The translations under genes were made by a program, and so were the position numbers. Of a stretch of 64,000 nt of DNA, positions 34,657 to 44,336 are shown piece by piece. Source of the stretch: Bifidobacterium dentium JCM 1195 = DSM 20436 (GTDB taxonomy: Bacteria > Actinomycetota > Actinomycetes > Actinomycetales > Bifidobacteriaceae); the NCBI RefSeq assembly GCF_001042595.1, contig NZ_AP012326.1:1612001-1676000 (forward strand). Reading direction: 5' to 3'. The first letter of the stretch is position 1; each line of letters begins with the position of its first letter. Under the pieces are notes generated by a model that saw only the letters and a program-made list of their open reading frames with translations, was not told the DNA's origin and did not search any database.

Positions 34657-37191
34657 ATGGCTACGACTCTAGCGACCGCATGGCTGAACATCGTTCCATC
34701 CATGAAAGGCGTGTCCGCCGCCGTCAACGCGGGCTTCGGCAAGGTCAACGGCACCTCAATCGGCAACAGAATCGGCTCTCAGCTCAAGCTGGGCGTTGCG
34801 TCCGGCTCCGCCGGCACGGGCAGTAAGGTCGAAGGCGAGATTGGGGCCGTTGATGGTTCCGCCGCCGGTGCCGCCGTAGGCGGTCGGTTTGGCGCAATGT
34901 TCACCAAAGTTGCCGCCGCCGAATTCGGCGCCATCTCCGGCATCGTCCAATCCGTATTCTCCAAGGCCGGCGACGTCATCAGTTCCAACATAACCGGGGC
35001 GATCAGCCGCGCGGACCAAATGAACAACTTTCCGAAGGTCATGCAGAACCTCGGGTTCAGCGCGGACGACGCAGCCGCATCCATCAAGAAGATTTCGGGC
35101 GCCCTGGACGGGCTCCCGACTTCGACCGCCGCCATGACGGGCATGGTGCAGAAGATCGCGCCAATGTGCGACTCACTCGACGACGCGACCAACATTTCAC
35201 TCGCATTCAATGACGCGTTACTCGCCGGCGGCAAAAGCACGCAGGACCAGGAGAACGCCCTCGAGCAGTACAGCCAGATGCTCGCCGCCGGAAAGGTGGA
35301 CAGCCAGGCATGGCTGTCCGTACAGAACGCAATGCCAGGCCAGCTCGACCAGCTGGCGAAAGCCCTGCTCGGCCCGGAGGCCAAGGCCAACGACCTGAAG
35401 GACGCCATGCAGGACGGCAAGGTGTCCTTCGACGACTTCAACAAGGCCCTCGTCGATTTGGATAAGAACGGAAAGAACGGCTTCGCCAGTTTCGAGAAGC
35501 AGGCCCGAGATTCGACCAACGGCATCGGCACGGCCATGTCCAACATGTCCAGCCGCGTTCAGAAGGCCATCCAGAAGGTCATCGAGGCCGTCGGCGTGGA
35601 CAACATCGGCTCCGCGATCAACGACTTCTCCAGCCAATTCGGCAAAGTAGGCGACGCCGCCGCCTCGGCCGTCAAGACCGTCAAGGACTGGTTCGGGAAG
35701 CTGGGAACCGACCTACAGCAACTAAACGTGTTCGGCGGACTACAGGACGCCTGGAACGACGCCGTGGGCCGAATCCAATCCATTGACTGGACGACGATTA
35801 TTCCATCCGGCACCATAGACTCGCTCACCAAGAACGTCGCCGGCGTCCTTAAGGACATATCCTCTCCCGTATCCGACGTGATCAACTGGGTTGGACAGGG
35901 CGTGCAGGCCGTCGGACAGTTCGTCGGTGCCTTCGCCAACACAGGCGCGCTCAAGTCGTTCGGCGACCTCGTGCAAAGCGTGAGCGGCTTCATTGAAAGC
36001 GTCTGGAACGCATGCAAGAACGCCCTGGAGAAATTGGGTGAGCTGACCGGTTTCGACGCCTCCTCATGGGGCGAGACGGCGGGCAACGCCTTCAAAAAGG
36101 TCGCCGACTGGGCCAAGGGCATCGTGGACAACGTGACGAAAATCAGCGACTGGTGCTCCCAGCATTCCGGCGCCGTCGCCACCGCGCTCGTCACCATAGG
36201 CACGGGACTGGCCGTATTCAAAATCGGCTCCGCCATATCGGCCGTCGCGTCCGGCCTACAGGGTTTCTCCGTCGCCGCACAGGCGGCCGCCGTCGCCCAA
36301 GGCGTGCTGGATGCCGTCATGGCCCTCAACCCATTCGTATTGATAGCGGCCGCCATCGCGGCCGTTGTCGCCGGCCTGGTCTACTTCTTCACCCAAACCG
36401 AAACAGGCAAGCAGATGTGGGCGAACTTCTGTTCGGCCATGAGCTCCGCATGGTCCGCCGTGTGCTCGTTCTTCAGCTCGGCGTTGAATAACATCAAGAC
36501 ATGGTTCTCCAATACGGGCAATGCGATTTCCAACGTTTGGAACTCCGTCATCTCGTTCGTGTCGGGCGTGCCGGGACGTATCGTCAACTTCTTCTCCTCA
36601 CTGCCCGGTCGCGTGATCGGCTTCTTCCAGAGCATCCCGTCTCGCGTGACGAGCATCGACTGGGGAGGCGTAGGACGAAACGTCGTTCACGGTATCGCCA
36701 ACGGCATCAGCAAGTTCGGTAGCGTTATCGTGACGAATATTCTGGGAGCCGCGAAGAACGCGCTGAACGCCGTCAAGAACTTCTTCGGCATTCACTCACC
36801 GTCGCGTGTCATGCGAGACCAGGTGGGCAAGTATGTCGCCCTTGGCATGGCCGAGGGTATCGACGGCTACGCGTCGTCCGGCGTGGACGCCATGCGGGGC
36901 GCGGCCGGCAGTATCGTCGGTGCCGGGCAGGATGTCCTCTCCGGCTTTGACCCGTCCGCCCAGTTGCAGTCCGACCTGTCGAAGACCGGCCGGGCGAACA
37001 TGACCTCCGCCATCGACTCCCAGCTGACGATTCCAAGCAAGAGCGACCCGAACGCCATGACCTACGAGCAAATGGTAGAGGCGCTGAAGACTGCGCTCGA
37101 CGCCCAGGATACGACCATCGTATTGGACACCGGCGTCGTGGCGGGCAGCGTGAACCGCCGCCTCGGTACGAACATGAACAGGGGGCTGTAA
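34657..37191 (+). CDS. Phage tape measure protein
   Basis: 844 residues, the longest structural gene. Ala/Ser/Gly-rich helical N-terminus with the tape-measure core (ISRADQMNNFPKVMQNLGFSADDAAASIKKISG), hydrophobic segments (about 505-530 and 545-585; LNPFVLIAAAIAAVVAGLVYFF) that may cross the host membrane during DNA entry, and a C-terminal HSPSRVMRDQVGKYVALGMAEGI motif common in Gram-positive phages. Its length sets tail length; for a siphophage 844 residues implies a tail of roughly 120 nm by the usual proportion. Start ATG 34657. Confidence 0.92.
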   Translation: MATTLATAWLNIVPSMKGVSAAVNAGFGKVNGTSIGNRIGSQLKLGVASGSAGTGSKVEGEIGAVDGSAAGAAVGGRFGAMFTKVAAAEFGAISGIVQSVFSKAGDVISSNITGAISRADQMNNFPKVMQNLGFSADDAAASIKKISGALDGLPTSTAAMTGMVQKIAPMCDSLDDATNISLAFNDALLAGGKSTQDQENALEQYSQMLAAGKVDSQAWLSVQNAMPGQLDQLAKALLGPEAKANDLKDAMQDGKVSFDDFNKALVDLDKNGKNGFASFEKQARDSTNGIGTAMSNMSSRVQKAIQKVIEAVGVDNIGSAINDFSSQFGKVGDAAASAVKTVKDWFGKLGTDLQQLNVFGGLQDAWNDAVGRIQSIDWTTIIPSGTIDSLTKNVAGVLKDISSPVSDVINWVGQGVQAVGQFVGAFANTGALKSFGDLVQSVSGFIESVWNACKNALEKLGELTGFDASSWGETAGNAFKKVADWAKGIVDNVTKISDWCSQHSGAVATALVTIGTGLAVFKIGSAISAVASGLQGFSVAAQAAAVAQGVLDAVMALNPFVLIAAAIAAVVAGLVYFFTQTETGKQMWANFCSAMSSAWSAVCSFFSSALNNIKTWFSNTGNAISNVWNSVISFVSGVPGRIVNFFSSLPGRVIGFFQSIPSRVTSIDWGGVGRNVVHGIANGISKFGSVIVTNILGAAKNALNAVKNFFGIHSPSRVMRDQVGKYVALGMAEGIDGYASSGVDAMRGAAGSIVGAGQDVLSGFDPSAQLQSDLSKTGRANMTSAIDSQLTIPSKSDPNAMTYEQMVEALKTALDAQDTTIVLDTGVVAGSVNRRLGTNMNRGL

Positions 37192-38049
37192 ATGACCTGC
37201 ACCACACTGGAGCACGCGCTCGCCGCCGACAAGTCCGACCTGCGCGTCCAGCTATGGGACGGCTATGGCTGGACCGGGAGAAACGCCGGCGAAAGCAGCA
37301 CGCCGCTCCACGCCCTCGGCCTTATCGTCACCTCCGACGGCTGGACGCTCGGCAAAGCCGAGCCGGCCACCACCCTGACCACCATCCCCGGCGTGGCGGG
37401 CTCAATCGACCAGACCGAGGAGGACCCGGCATTACACGCCTATCCGGGACGGCGAACCGTGGAAATCAACATCGCCGCGCTCGGCGACCCCGGGCAGGTA
37501 CAGGAGGGCATGGCGAACGCGGGCGCGCTTCACGGCGCGCTCGTACGCATCCAAGGCCTCCTGCCCGACCCGTTTCTGGCCCTCGAAGGCCGCGCCTCGC
37601 TGGGCGAGTGGACGCTCAATCGGCGCGTCGATGGGCGGCTCGTCGCAGCTGTCGGCACACTGTCCATCGACGCGATGCCCTACGCCCACGGCCAAACCGA
37701 ACGCGTCAGCCTCGCCGCCGGGACGAACAACGTCACCCTCAAGGGGAACGCGCCCATCCAACCGTTCGTAAGCCTCGACAGCCCCTCGGGCAGCACGGCG
37801 CCCGCCTCCCTCACCTACTACGGGACAAAACGGACGCAGGTGCTGAAAAGCTACCGGAACAGCGGCGTGGGCTGGAGCTTCTGGTGCGCCGACCGCTACA
37901 GCAAGGCGCGTGCCAAAGGCGGCGACACCACGGACCCGAAAATCGGCCTCGCCCTGTCCGCCGATTGGATGGAGCTGCCTCCGGGTGCCATCCAGCTCAC
38001 CTGCTCGACCACCGGCTACCTCGAATACGAGCCCGGCTATCTCTTCTAA
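37192..38049 (+). CDS. Distal tail protein (Dit)
   Basis: 285 residues, starting directly after the tape-measure stop. Beta-rich N-terminal ring domain and a galectin-like C-terminal region (PIQPFVSLDSPSGSTAPASLTYYG), as in siphophage Dit proteins that join tube to baseplate. Gene order tape measure-Dit-Tal is standard. Confidence 0.8.
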   Translation: MTCTTLEHALAADKSDLRVQLWDGYGWTGRNAGESSTPLHALGLIVTSDGWTLGKAEPATTLTTIPGVAGSIDQTEEDPALHAYPGRRTVEINIAALGDPGQVQEGMANAGALHGALVRIQGLLPDPFLALEGRASLGEWTLNRRVDGRLVAAVGTLSIDAMPYAHGQTERVSLAAGTNNVTLKGNAPIQPFVSLDSPSGSTAPASLTYYGTKRTQVLKSYRNSGVGWSFWCADRYSKARAKGGDTTDPKIGLALSADWMELPPGAIQLTCSTTGYLEYEPGYLF

Positions 38050-38058
38050 GGAGCGACC

Positions 38059-39414
38059 ATGGTTCACTTCTTCCGCACGGACGGCCAGGGCAGTCCGGCC
38101 TTCTTCGAGCCGCGGCTGACCAAGGCGGAACAGACCGAGGGACTGGACGCTACGTTCACATTGGAGCTGACGGCCGTCGGAGCGGTCGACATCAGCAAAG
38201 GCGACCACCTTATATACAAGGACGACACCGGCGCTGTCCGCGACGTGGTTGTCGTCTCCCCCGCCGTCACCCATGATTCCGGCGGGCTTGTCACGAGCAT
38301 CGTCTGCAAGGACCGCATCGCGGTCGACGCGGCGGACATGTTCATCGAGGACCAGCGCAACACCCAGCCGACGGCCGTGTACGCCATCCTCGACAAGCTA
38401 CTCGCCAACACCCCCTACCAGCGCCTCGACAAGAGCACGCAGACCGCGACCATCAGCTTCTATCACGAAGACCTCTGGACGGCGCTGTGCGCCCTATCCA
38501 CGGCTACGGGATTGGAAATCGAACGCACCTACACGGTCGACGACTCCGCCTACACCGACGGCACGCTGATAGCGACCGCCAAAATCGGGTTCGTCAAGCA
38601 GCTCGGCGACTCGTCGGCCGAACCGCGCCGCTTCGACTACGGTGCCGACCTGACCGGCGTGACGCGCACCATCAATGCCGACCCCGTATACACCTGCATG
38701 TACGGCTTCGGCAAGGGGCTTGAAACGGACAACGGCGGCTACAGCAGGAAGCTGACGTTCGGTTCCGTGAACGGCGGCAAAAACTACGTGACCATCGATG
38801 ACGCGGCCTACGCGCGGAAATGGGGCATCCCCGACCAGCTCCACGGCAAGAACCTGTACCGAATCGGCACATACGAGAACCAGGACTGCGAGGACGCCCA
38901 GCAACTGCTCACCGAGACCAAGGCCGCGCTCGCTACGGCAAGCCAGCCATCCGTCACCTACGAACTCGACACGATCGTGCTGGAGGACGGCGCAGCCACA
39001 AGCACCGGCACCGCTCGCGGTCCGGTCCATCTCGGCGATTCGGTCGCCGTCGTGGACAGCGAGCTGGGCATCCGCCTTTCGGCACGGGTAAGCAAGCGCG
39101 TAACAAATCTACTGACCGGACAGACAACCATAACCCTCGGCGCGCAGGGCGAGAGCTTCACCGCGCAGACGCAAAGCGCGGCGTCCTCGGCGACCGCTTC
39201 CGCGACCGCCGCCATCGCCACGGCGCAGAGCGCGGTCGCAACGCAGGCGGACATCACGCCGACCGTGACACGCGTGGTCCAGTCCGGCGACGGATGGGAC
39301 ACGGCCGCCACCTTGGCAAGCGTGATTCTTCTCGAGGACGGGTTGCCGAAGATAGTTTACGGCGACAAGGAATACATATTCGACCCGGAGACGGGCATAT
39401 TCAAGGAGGCCTAA
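38059..39414 (+). CDS. Tail-associated protein (Tal/prophage tail endopeptidase family)
   Basis: 451 residues, AAGGAGCGACC before ATG. gp27-like hub fold: beta domains around DAADMFIEDQRNTQPTAVYAILDKLLANTPY and the prophage-tail signature ADLTGVTRTINADPVYTCMYGFGKG. An Ala/Thr-rich helix (about 375-415) follows. It forms the tail tip plug; no lytic catalytic domain is visible. Confidence 0.82.
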   Translation: MVHFFRTDGQGSPAFFEPRLTKAEQTEGLDATFTLELTAVGAVDISKGDHLIYKDDTGAVRDVVVVSPAVTHDSGGLVTSIVCKDRIAVDAADMFIEDQRNTQPTAVYAILDKLLANTPYQRLDKSTQTATISFYHEDLWTALCALSTATGLEIERTYTVDDSAYTDGTLIATAKIGFVKQLGDSSAEPRRFDYGADLTGVTRTINADPVYTCMYGFGKGLETDNGGYSRKLTFGSVNGGKNYVTIDDAAYARKWGIPDQLHGKNLYRIGTYENQDCEDAQQLLTETKAALATASQPSVTYELDTIVLEDGAATSTGTARGPVHLGDSVAVVDSELGIRLSARVSKRVTNLLTGQTTITLGAQGESFTAQTQSAASSATASATAAIATAQSAVATQADITPTVTRVVQSGDGWDTAATLASVILLEDGLPKIVYGDKEYIFDPETGIFKEA

Positions 39415-41835
39415 ATGGGCGCATCCCTATATGACAGCTACAGGCTTATCGACATCGCCATCCCGGACGCCAACGCGCCGGTTCCAACCATCCGACTGGC
39501 GGGCGGGGACATCGCCGGTCGCGTGCTCCGCGTCACCGGCTGGCCGAAGGCCTACACGCCGCGCCTCGCCTATAACCCGAACCCGGACGGGAACGTGTCC
39601 GGCGGCTACATCAACGCGGCTCAGACCGGCGTGGGCGCTGACGGCACCGGCTATGCCTGCTTCGAACTGCCGCGTGCTATCTTCAAGGTCGCCCACGCCG
39701 TGCTCGCCTTTGAATTGCTCGACGGCGACGGCACGACCGTCATCAGCTCCCGTCGTATCCCGGTAACTGTCGAGGAACCGGTGGTCAACACCGACGGCGG
39801 CGAAGCCTATGACGGGCTGAGTGACCTACATAATGCCGTTGCGATTGCGAAGGCTTCCGCAAGTGATATTGCCGATGCCGAAGCCGCATTCTCGGCTACG
39901 GCCGATAAGGTGAACAAGCTCGTAGAGGATACGACCTTCACGTTCGACTGCACGCCAATCGCACCGTCGGAACCGCCGACCGTCTCCGCTGACACCGAAG
40001 ACAATAAGACCACTGACGGCACCGTGACCATCGGTAACGATATTCGAGTTCACGTCAAGACACCGCGTGCCTATCAGTTCGATTCCGACGGCGATGTCGA
40101 GTTCGTGGACCCCAACGGCGACGCTGGCGTCGAACTGACGACCAAGACCGATTCTTCGGATTCTTCGATTCAGTCGGAGCATTTCAAATTCACGCTACCG
40201 AGGTCGCCGTACATCAAGGAAGTGGTGGCTACTCGCGGCGAGAACGCTTCCGCCACTCTTTCGACCATTGACGGCGGATACCGTAGGCTTATCCTGACTC
40301 TGCCAAAGGGCGATAAAGGCGACAAGGGAGAAAAAGGAGAAAAAGGCGACGGTGGAAATGTCGCAACCGCAACTGTCGCTGGCGTAGTCAAGCCCGACGG
40401 AACCACCATTACGGTGACGTCTGACGGCACTATCACCGCGAAGGCTACGACCCCCATCGCCACCACATCAAAAGTTGGCACGGTGAAGCCCGACGGTGAA
40501 ACCATCACCGTCGCTACCGATGGCACCATTACCGCGAAGCCGACGGTTGCTACGACCTCGGCTACTGGCGTGGTCAAACCTGACGGTACGACTATCGCCG
40601 TTACTTCGGACGGCTCCATCTCCGCAAAAACGGCTACGACCGGTGCCGTTGGTGTGGTGAAGCCCGACGGTGAAACCATCACTGTCGCCTCGGACGGAAG
40701 CATTTCATCCAAAACCGCCACGGCTACAACCTCAACGGCTGGCGTCGTTAAGCCCGATGGCTCTACTATCACGGTGGCTTCTGATGGCACTATCACAGCG
40801 AAGACCGACGAAGCCCTGCAAAAGTCCGTCAGTGAAAACACGACGGCCATCCTTCAGAACTCTCGTGATAATACGAGTAATGTGACGGCCATCCGGCGTC
40901 TTGGTGGCTTCTGTGAGAACGTCGTGTTCATCGGCGACAGCTGGATGGATGGCTATTATTCCTCTGCCAAACACGTTGCCAATTCTCCTGCATGGCCATG
41001 TGTGTCGGCGTTGGGCGCACCCTCGTACTCCCGCTTGGGCACTTCGGGTGGCGGCTATTACAAGAGCGGTGATGATGGCACGTTCCTAGACCGTTGGAAT
41101 ACCGTGTCCGATAAGTCCTCGGTTGATATGGTGATTGTCGTCGGCGGACAAAATGACGCCACCTTGCTTGCCGGCAATCGCAGTGTCCAGGGCAGTGTCC
41201 AGACGGCCATGTTCACACTGTTTGAGACCATCCATAAGGATGCGCCGAACGCGACGATCCACGTTTTCTACCCGCTGGCGGTTGGTGAGACCCTTAACAG
41301 GCGGGATAGCCGCTGGGCTGTAACCACCGACCCGCGAATGTTGGTTCAATCGCAATTGAACTGGGTTGCCGCGAACACGCCATACGTCAGATTCCATAAG
41401 GGAGCCTACAGGTTCGGCAATCTCGTCGGCACGAACGGCGACGCCGGCGACAGCGCTCACCTGAACGCAAACGGCTACGATGTCTTCGGTAAATACATGG
41501 CGAACTGCATTCTTGCGGATGACGACGGCTTCCCGTCCGTGAACGGTGCGCCCGATAAGTCCGGCATTAATGGCAATTGGAACAAGTGTACGATAGCCGA
41601 GATTAACGGCGTTATCACCATCGATTTCAACGTAAGCGCCACCGGCACCAACAATGCCGGCACCACCTTGTTCAAGGTGCCAAAAGGCTTCCGCGTGCAG
41701 AGCGGACGATTCTTCCCGACTTGGAACTCGGGATGCTTTATCGCGTGGGATGGCGACACCTTGTCCATTCAAGGCTCCAGCCAGGGCTCCGGCTCGACTA
41801 TTGCCGGAACCATTACGATGCTCGCAGGATGCTAG
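39415..41835 (+). CDS. Tail fibre / receptor-binding protein with SGNH hydrolase domain
   Basis: 806 residues with AAGGAGGCCTAA before ATG. In order: a BppU-like beta N-terminus (1-125), helical stalk, a collagen-like segment (GDKGDKGEKGEKGDGG, about 299-314), five repeats of a VKPDG-x-TI-x-V-x-SDG-(T/S)-I unit (about 322-465), a short coiled-coil, then an SGNH/GDSL hydrolase (500-700) with nucleophile S509 (IGDSWMDG), block III GGQND (about 577-580) and D679-x-x-H682, and a C-terminal beta domain. Such domains remove acyl groups from surface glycans, so it may bind and deacylate the host cell-wall polysaccharide. Confidence 0.85.
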   Translation: MGASLYDSYRLIDIAIPDANAPVPTIRLAGGDIAGRVLRVTGWPKAYTPRLAYNPNPDGNVSGGYINAAQTGVGADGTGYACFELPRAIFKVAHAVLAFELLDGDGTTVISSRRIPVTVEEPVVNTDGGEAYDGLSDLHNAVAIAKASASDIADAEAAFSATADKVNKLVEDTTFTFDCTPIAPSEPPTVSADTEDNKTTDGTVTIGNDIRVHVKTPRAYQFDSDGDVEFVDPNGDAGVELTTKTDSSDSSIQSEHFKFTLPRSPYIKEVVATRGENASATLSTIDGGYRRLILTLPKGDKGDKGEKGEKGDGGNVATATVAGVVKPDGTTITVTSDGTITAKATTPIATTSKVGTVKPDGETITVATDGTITAKPTVATTSATGVVKPDGTTIAVTSDGSISAKTATTGAVGVVKPDGETITVASDGSISSKTATATTSTAGVVKPDGSTITVASDGTITAKTDEALQKSVSENTTAILQNSRDNTSNVTAIRRLGGFCENVVFIGDSWMDGYYSSAKHVANSPAWPCVSALGAPSYSRLGTSGGGYYKSGDDGTFLDRWNTVSDKSSVDMVIVVGGQNDATLLAGNRSVQGSVQTAMFTLFETIHKDAPNATIHVFYPLAVGETLNRRDSRWAVTTDPRMLVQSQLNWVAANTPYVRFHKGAYRFGNLVGTNGDAGDSAHLNANGYDVFGKYMANCILADDDGFPSVNGAPDKSGINGNWNKCTIAEINGVITIDFNVSATGTNNAGTTLFKVPKGFRVQSGRFFPTWNSGCFIAWDGDTLSIQGSSQGSGSTIAGTITMLAGC
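40375..40812 (+). repeat. Five tandem coding repeats in the tail-fibre gene
   Basis: Five diverged units of roughly 80-95 bp encode VKPDGTTITVTSDGTITAK-type segments joined by Ala/Thr-rich spacers. Such tandem coding repeats can expand or contract and alter fibre length. Confidence 0.75.
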
Positions 41836-41843
41836 GGGATGCC

Positions 41844-42179
41844 ATGGCCTCGACTGCAACCATCATAGTCACCCTCGTTTCGTCCGTCGTCGGCTCAAGC
41901 GCCCTAACGTCGTTCGTCCAATGGCTGTTAGGGCGGCTGGATAGGCGCAACGGGCTTGAGAAAGCCATAGCCGACTCCCCCACCATCAAGTCCATTGAAC
42001 TCGAACTGTACCGTCAGACCCTGTTCGCCAAACCGAAAAGCCGCGCCGAGCATGAGCACCAGCTTGATGTCGGCGACGCCTATCTGAAGCTGGGCGGCAA
42101 CGGTGCGGGCCATGCCCGACTCGACCAACTGAAGGCCGACTACCAACGTCGGCTGACGGCTGACGACTGGGCTTACTAG
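41844..42179 (+). CDS. Phage membrane-anchored protein upstream of the lysin, 111 aa
   Basis: One N-terminal hydrophobic helix (about 4-30, ATIIVTLVSSVVGSSALTSFV) then a charged helical region (RLDRRNGLEKAIADSPT; LYRQTLFAKPKSRAEHEHQLD) in the cytoplasm. AGGGGATGCC precedes ATG. Position between the tail fibre and endolysin is typical for holin/antiholin or accessory lysis proteins, but one helix and a long soluble tail do not prove holin function. A terminator follows. Confidence 0.65.
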   Translation: MASTATIIVTLVSSVVGSSALTSFVQWLLGRLDRRNGLEKAIADSPTIKSIELELYRQTLFAKPKSRAEHEHQLDVGDAYLKLGGNGAGHARLDQLKADYQRRLTADDWAY

Positions 42180-42199
42180 TTTTCAAAGTAAACAATCGA

Positions 42200-42229
42200 C
42201 CCCACCGGCCTTGCGCTTGGTGGGGCCTT
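42200..42229 (+). terminator. Terminator before the endolysin gene
   Basis: CCCCACC/GGTGGGG stem (42200-42206 with 42219-42225) followed by CCTTTT. Ends the tail operon; the lysin start is about 20 bp on, so some read-through or a local promoter is needed. Confidence 0.7.
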
Positions 42230-42249
42230 TTCGTCTGAGAGGGTACTTT

Positions 42250-43494
42250 ATGAAACCTCTTCTCAAAAGATTGCGAAAGGCCATCTGCGCCACAATCGCC
42301 ACCCTTTGCGTCGGCGGCATGACCGCCGGTGTAGCCTTGGCTGACATGAACGGTATCGACGTGAGCGGCTGGCAAGCGCCCGACATTACTTCGGTCGTAG
42401 ACGCTGACTTCGCCATCGTGAAAGTCAATCAGGGCACGTGGTTGAACAGTTCGTGGCGGACTCAGGCCGCGAACGCCGTCAACACCGGCAAGGAGCTCGG
42501 CCTGTACGACTACGCGAGCGGCATGAACGCGACCGCCGAGGCCGACGCGTTCGTTGACCGAATCGGCGGATACGTCGGCAAGGCCATGCTTGTTCTCGAC
42601 TGGGAGTCCTACCAGAACTCCGCGTTCGGCAACTCGAGCTGGATTCGCGAGTGGGTGAACCGTGTTCACGAGCGCACGGGCGTTTGGCCGGTGGTCTACT
42701 GCTCGAAGTCCGTAGTCTCGCAGATTCCGTCCGACGTTCGCGCTCACTGTATGCTGTGGGCGGCTCAGTACGCCAATAACAACGCAACCGGCTATCAGTC
42801 TTCGCCTTGGAACGCTGGTAGCTCCGGCGAGGGAATGCTACAGTATTCCTCTTCCGGCTACCTGAACGGACGCGGACCGCTCGACCTGAACAAGTTCTTC
42901 GGCGACCGTACCGCATGGCGCAAAATCGCTTGCGGCGAGCGCCAAGGCTGCTCGACTTCCGGTTCTGGTTCGACCGGTACGACAAGCAAGCCGACGACCA
43001 CGACCAAGACCGAGACGACCACGGACACGACCGATCTGAATGCCCTGGCGTCCGCCGTGATTCGCGGCGAGTACGGCAACGGGCAGGATAGGCGTAATCG
43101 TCTTGGCTCTAACTATGACAAGGTGATGGCGATTGTCAACAGCCGTCTCACCGGCTCTACGTATACCGGCTCGACCACGGTTACTACGACCGTGACCCGC
43201 ACTTACGTGGTGCGTTCCGGCGACACCGTGTCCGCCGTGGCGAACCGTCTCGGACTACTCCCGGTGTCCGCTTGGCGTGCGCCTTCGGGCAACCTGAACC
43301 GTATCTACGTCGGCCAGACGATTACCTACACAGGCTCGACCACGACCGCTACGACCACTTCTACGTCCAGCACACATGTCGTGCGTTCCGGCGAGTCGCT
43401 GTGGTCCATCTACGGCACAGGTTGGCCTGCCGCCGCCTCTCGCAACGGCCTGCGCTACCCGTACACCATCTACCCCGGACAGCGACTGATTTAG
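42250..43494 (+). CDS. Endolysin: GH25 muramidase with Cpl-7 and two LysM domains
   Basis: 414 residues from ATG 42250. A signal peptide (1-31, cleavage after VALA) is followed by a GH25 lysozyme domain (about 32-225) with catalytic D37 (GIDVSGW) and D117/E119 (VLDWES). A Thr-rich linker leads to a Cpl-7-like wall-binding domain (about 262-300, LASAVIRGEYGNGQDRRNRLG) and two LysM domains (about 318-360 and 375-414). It cuts the MurNAc-GlcNAc bond. The signal peptide suggests Sec export rather than holin-dependent release. Confidence 0.92.
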   Translation: MKPLLKRLRKAICATIATLCVGGMTAGVALADMNGIDVSGWQAPDITSVVDADFAIVKVNQGTWLNSSWRTQAANAVNTGKELGLYDYASGMNATAEADAFVDRIGGYVGKAMLVLDWESYQNSAFGNSSWIREWVNRVHERTGVWPVVYCSKSVVSQIPSDVRAHCMLWAAQYANNNATGYQSSPWNAGSSGEGMLQYSSSGYLNGRGPLDLNKFFGDRTAWRKIACGERQGCSTSGSGSTGTTSKPTTTTKTETTTDTTDLNALASAVIRGEYGNGQDRRNRLGSNYDKVMAIVNSRLTGSTYTGSTTVTTTVTRTYVVRSGDTVSAVANRLGLLPVSAWRAPSGNLNRIYVGQTITYTGSTTTATTTSTSSTHVVRSGESLWSIYGTGWPAAASRNGLRYPYTIYPGQRLI

Positions 43495-43497
43495 CCA

Positions 43498-43542
43498 ACA
43501 CCCCGCCTACCGGCGACATTCCGGCAGGCGGGGTGTTTTTTG
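43498..43542 (+). terminator. Terminator after the endolysin gene
   Basis: 11-bp perfect stem (43498-43508 with 43526-43536) then six T. Separates the lysin from the restriction gene, which therefore has its own promoter or relies on read-through. Confidence 0.85.
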
Positions 43543-43568
43543 TTTTCTGCTCTCTCCAGGTAGGCTTG

Positions 43569-44336
43569 ATGGGCATGATGATTACACACGCCCAAAAGGA
43601 AGAAATTGCGCGACAGACGATTGCCGACTACCAGGAGAAACGTGTTGAAAGCTATCGTAAAATGCGGTTGGAAAACCTTCTAGGCAAGGATGTACTGCTT
43701 TTTGCCGCGCGTGGCGTCGACACCGCCACCGGGTTTGTAAAGGAAGCGTTCAAGGCCGCTGAAAGCTCTAGCGAGGAAACCGTAATGGGTAGCTCCCGTC
43801 AAGCACTCGCTATTCGTTTGAGTAACAGCGCCGATAGCGGCGACATGACAATAGTGCGCGATGGAGTTAAGTACTATTGCGAGATGAAAAGTCAGACAAA
43901 CACGACAAACTTCGGCTCACTGGCTGCCGTCCTGCAAGAGTTGAAGTTCGCAGTCGATCACGACCAGTCATCGGCCCATCGCATGGTTACTAAACAGGGA
44001 ATAGGGGCCGCAATTCTCATTAGTCGGTCAACGAAAACGTTGGACGAAGAGAGAGTGTTCCACTGCGACAGCACCGCCAAACAACCTTACTCGGCGTTAG
44101 AGGGCTTCACATACCGGTACATTTCCGGTCGTGCGATGTGGCGCTGGGTTGCTGACGTGGATGATCCCATTGAACTTCTCCAGCCTTTAGTCAGATTGGA
44201 CACTGGCAGAATATCGGAAGCGCGCGCACGCGCGCTTGAGCGGATTGAAAACGAACTACGGCAACAGTTAACGACAAACAACCTGCCTGACACCATCGAC
44301 TCCGTGTACAAGCTGGTGCAGCTCACTTGGCGTTAA
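43569..44336 (+). CDS. Type II restriction endonuclease (PD-(D/E)xK-like)
   Basis: 255 residues from ATG 43569 (further ATGs two and three codons on). A PD-(D/E)xK-like centre is visible: D92 in SGDMTIVRDG and E105-x-K107 in KYYCEMKSQT. The N-terminus is helical and charged. It resembles the PmeII-type restriction enzymes; exact family and cut site are not certain. The partner C5 methyltransferase is convergent, with stops overlapping by 14 bp. The base composition is visibly less GC-rich than the phage genes, which suggests acquisition as a unit. Confidence 0.72.
   Translation: MGMMITHAQKEEIARQTIADYQEKRVESYRKMRLENLLGKDVLLFAARGVDTATGFVKEAFKAAESSSEETVMGSSRQALAIRLSNSADSGDMTIVRDGVKYYCEMKSQTNTTNFGSLAAVLQELKFAVDHDQSSAHRMVTKQGIGAAILISRSTKTLDEERVFHCDSTAKQPYSALEGFTYRYISGRAMWRWVADVDDPIELLQPLVRLDTGRISEARARALERIENELRQQLTTNNLPDTIDSVYKLVQLTWR

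Noticed and set aside
40375..40812. Tail-fibre repeats as a CRISPR or mobile element
   Set aside because: The repeats are in frame, diverged and encode a stalk-like protein segment.
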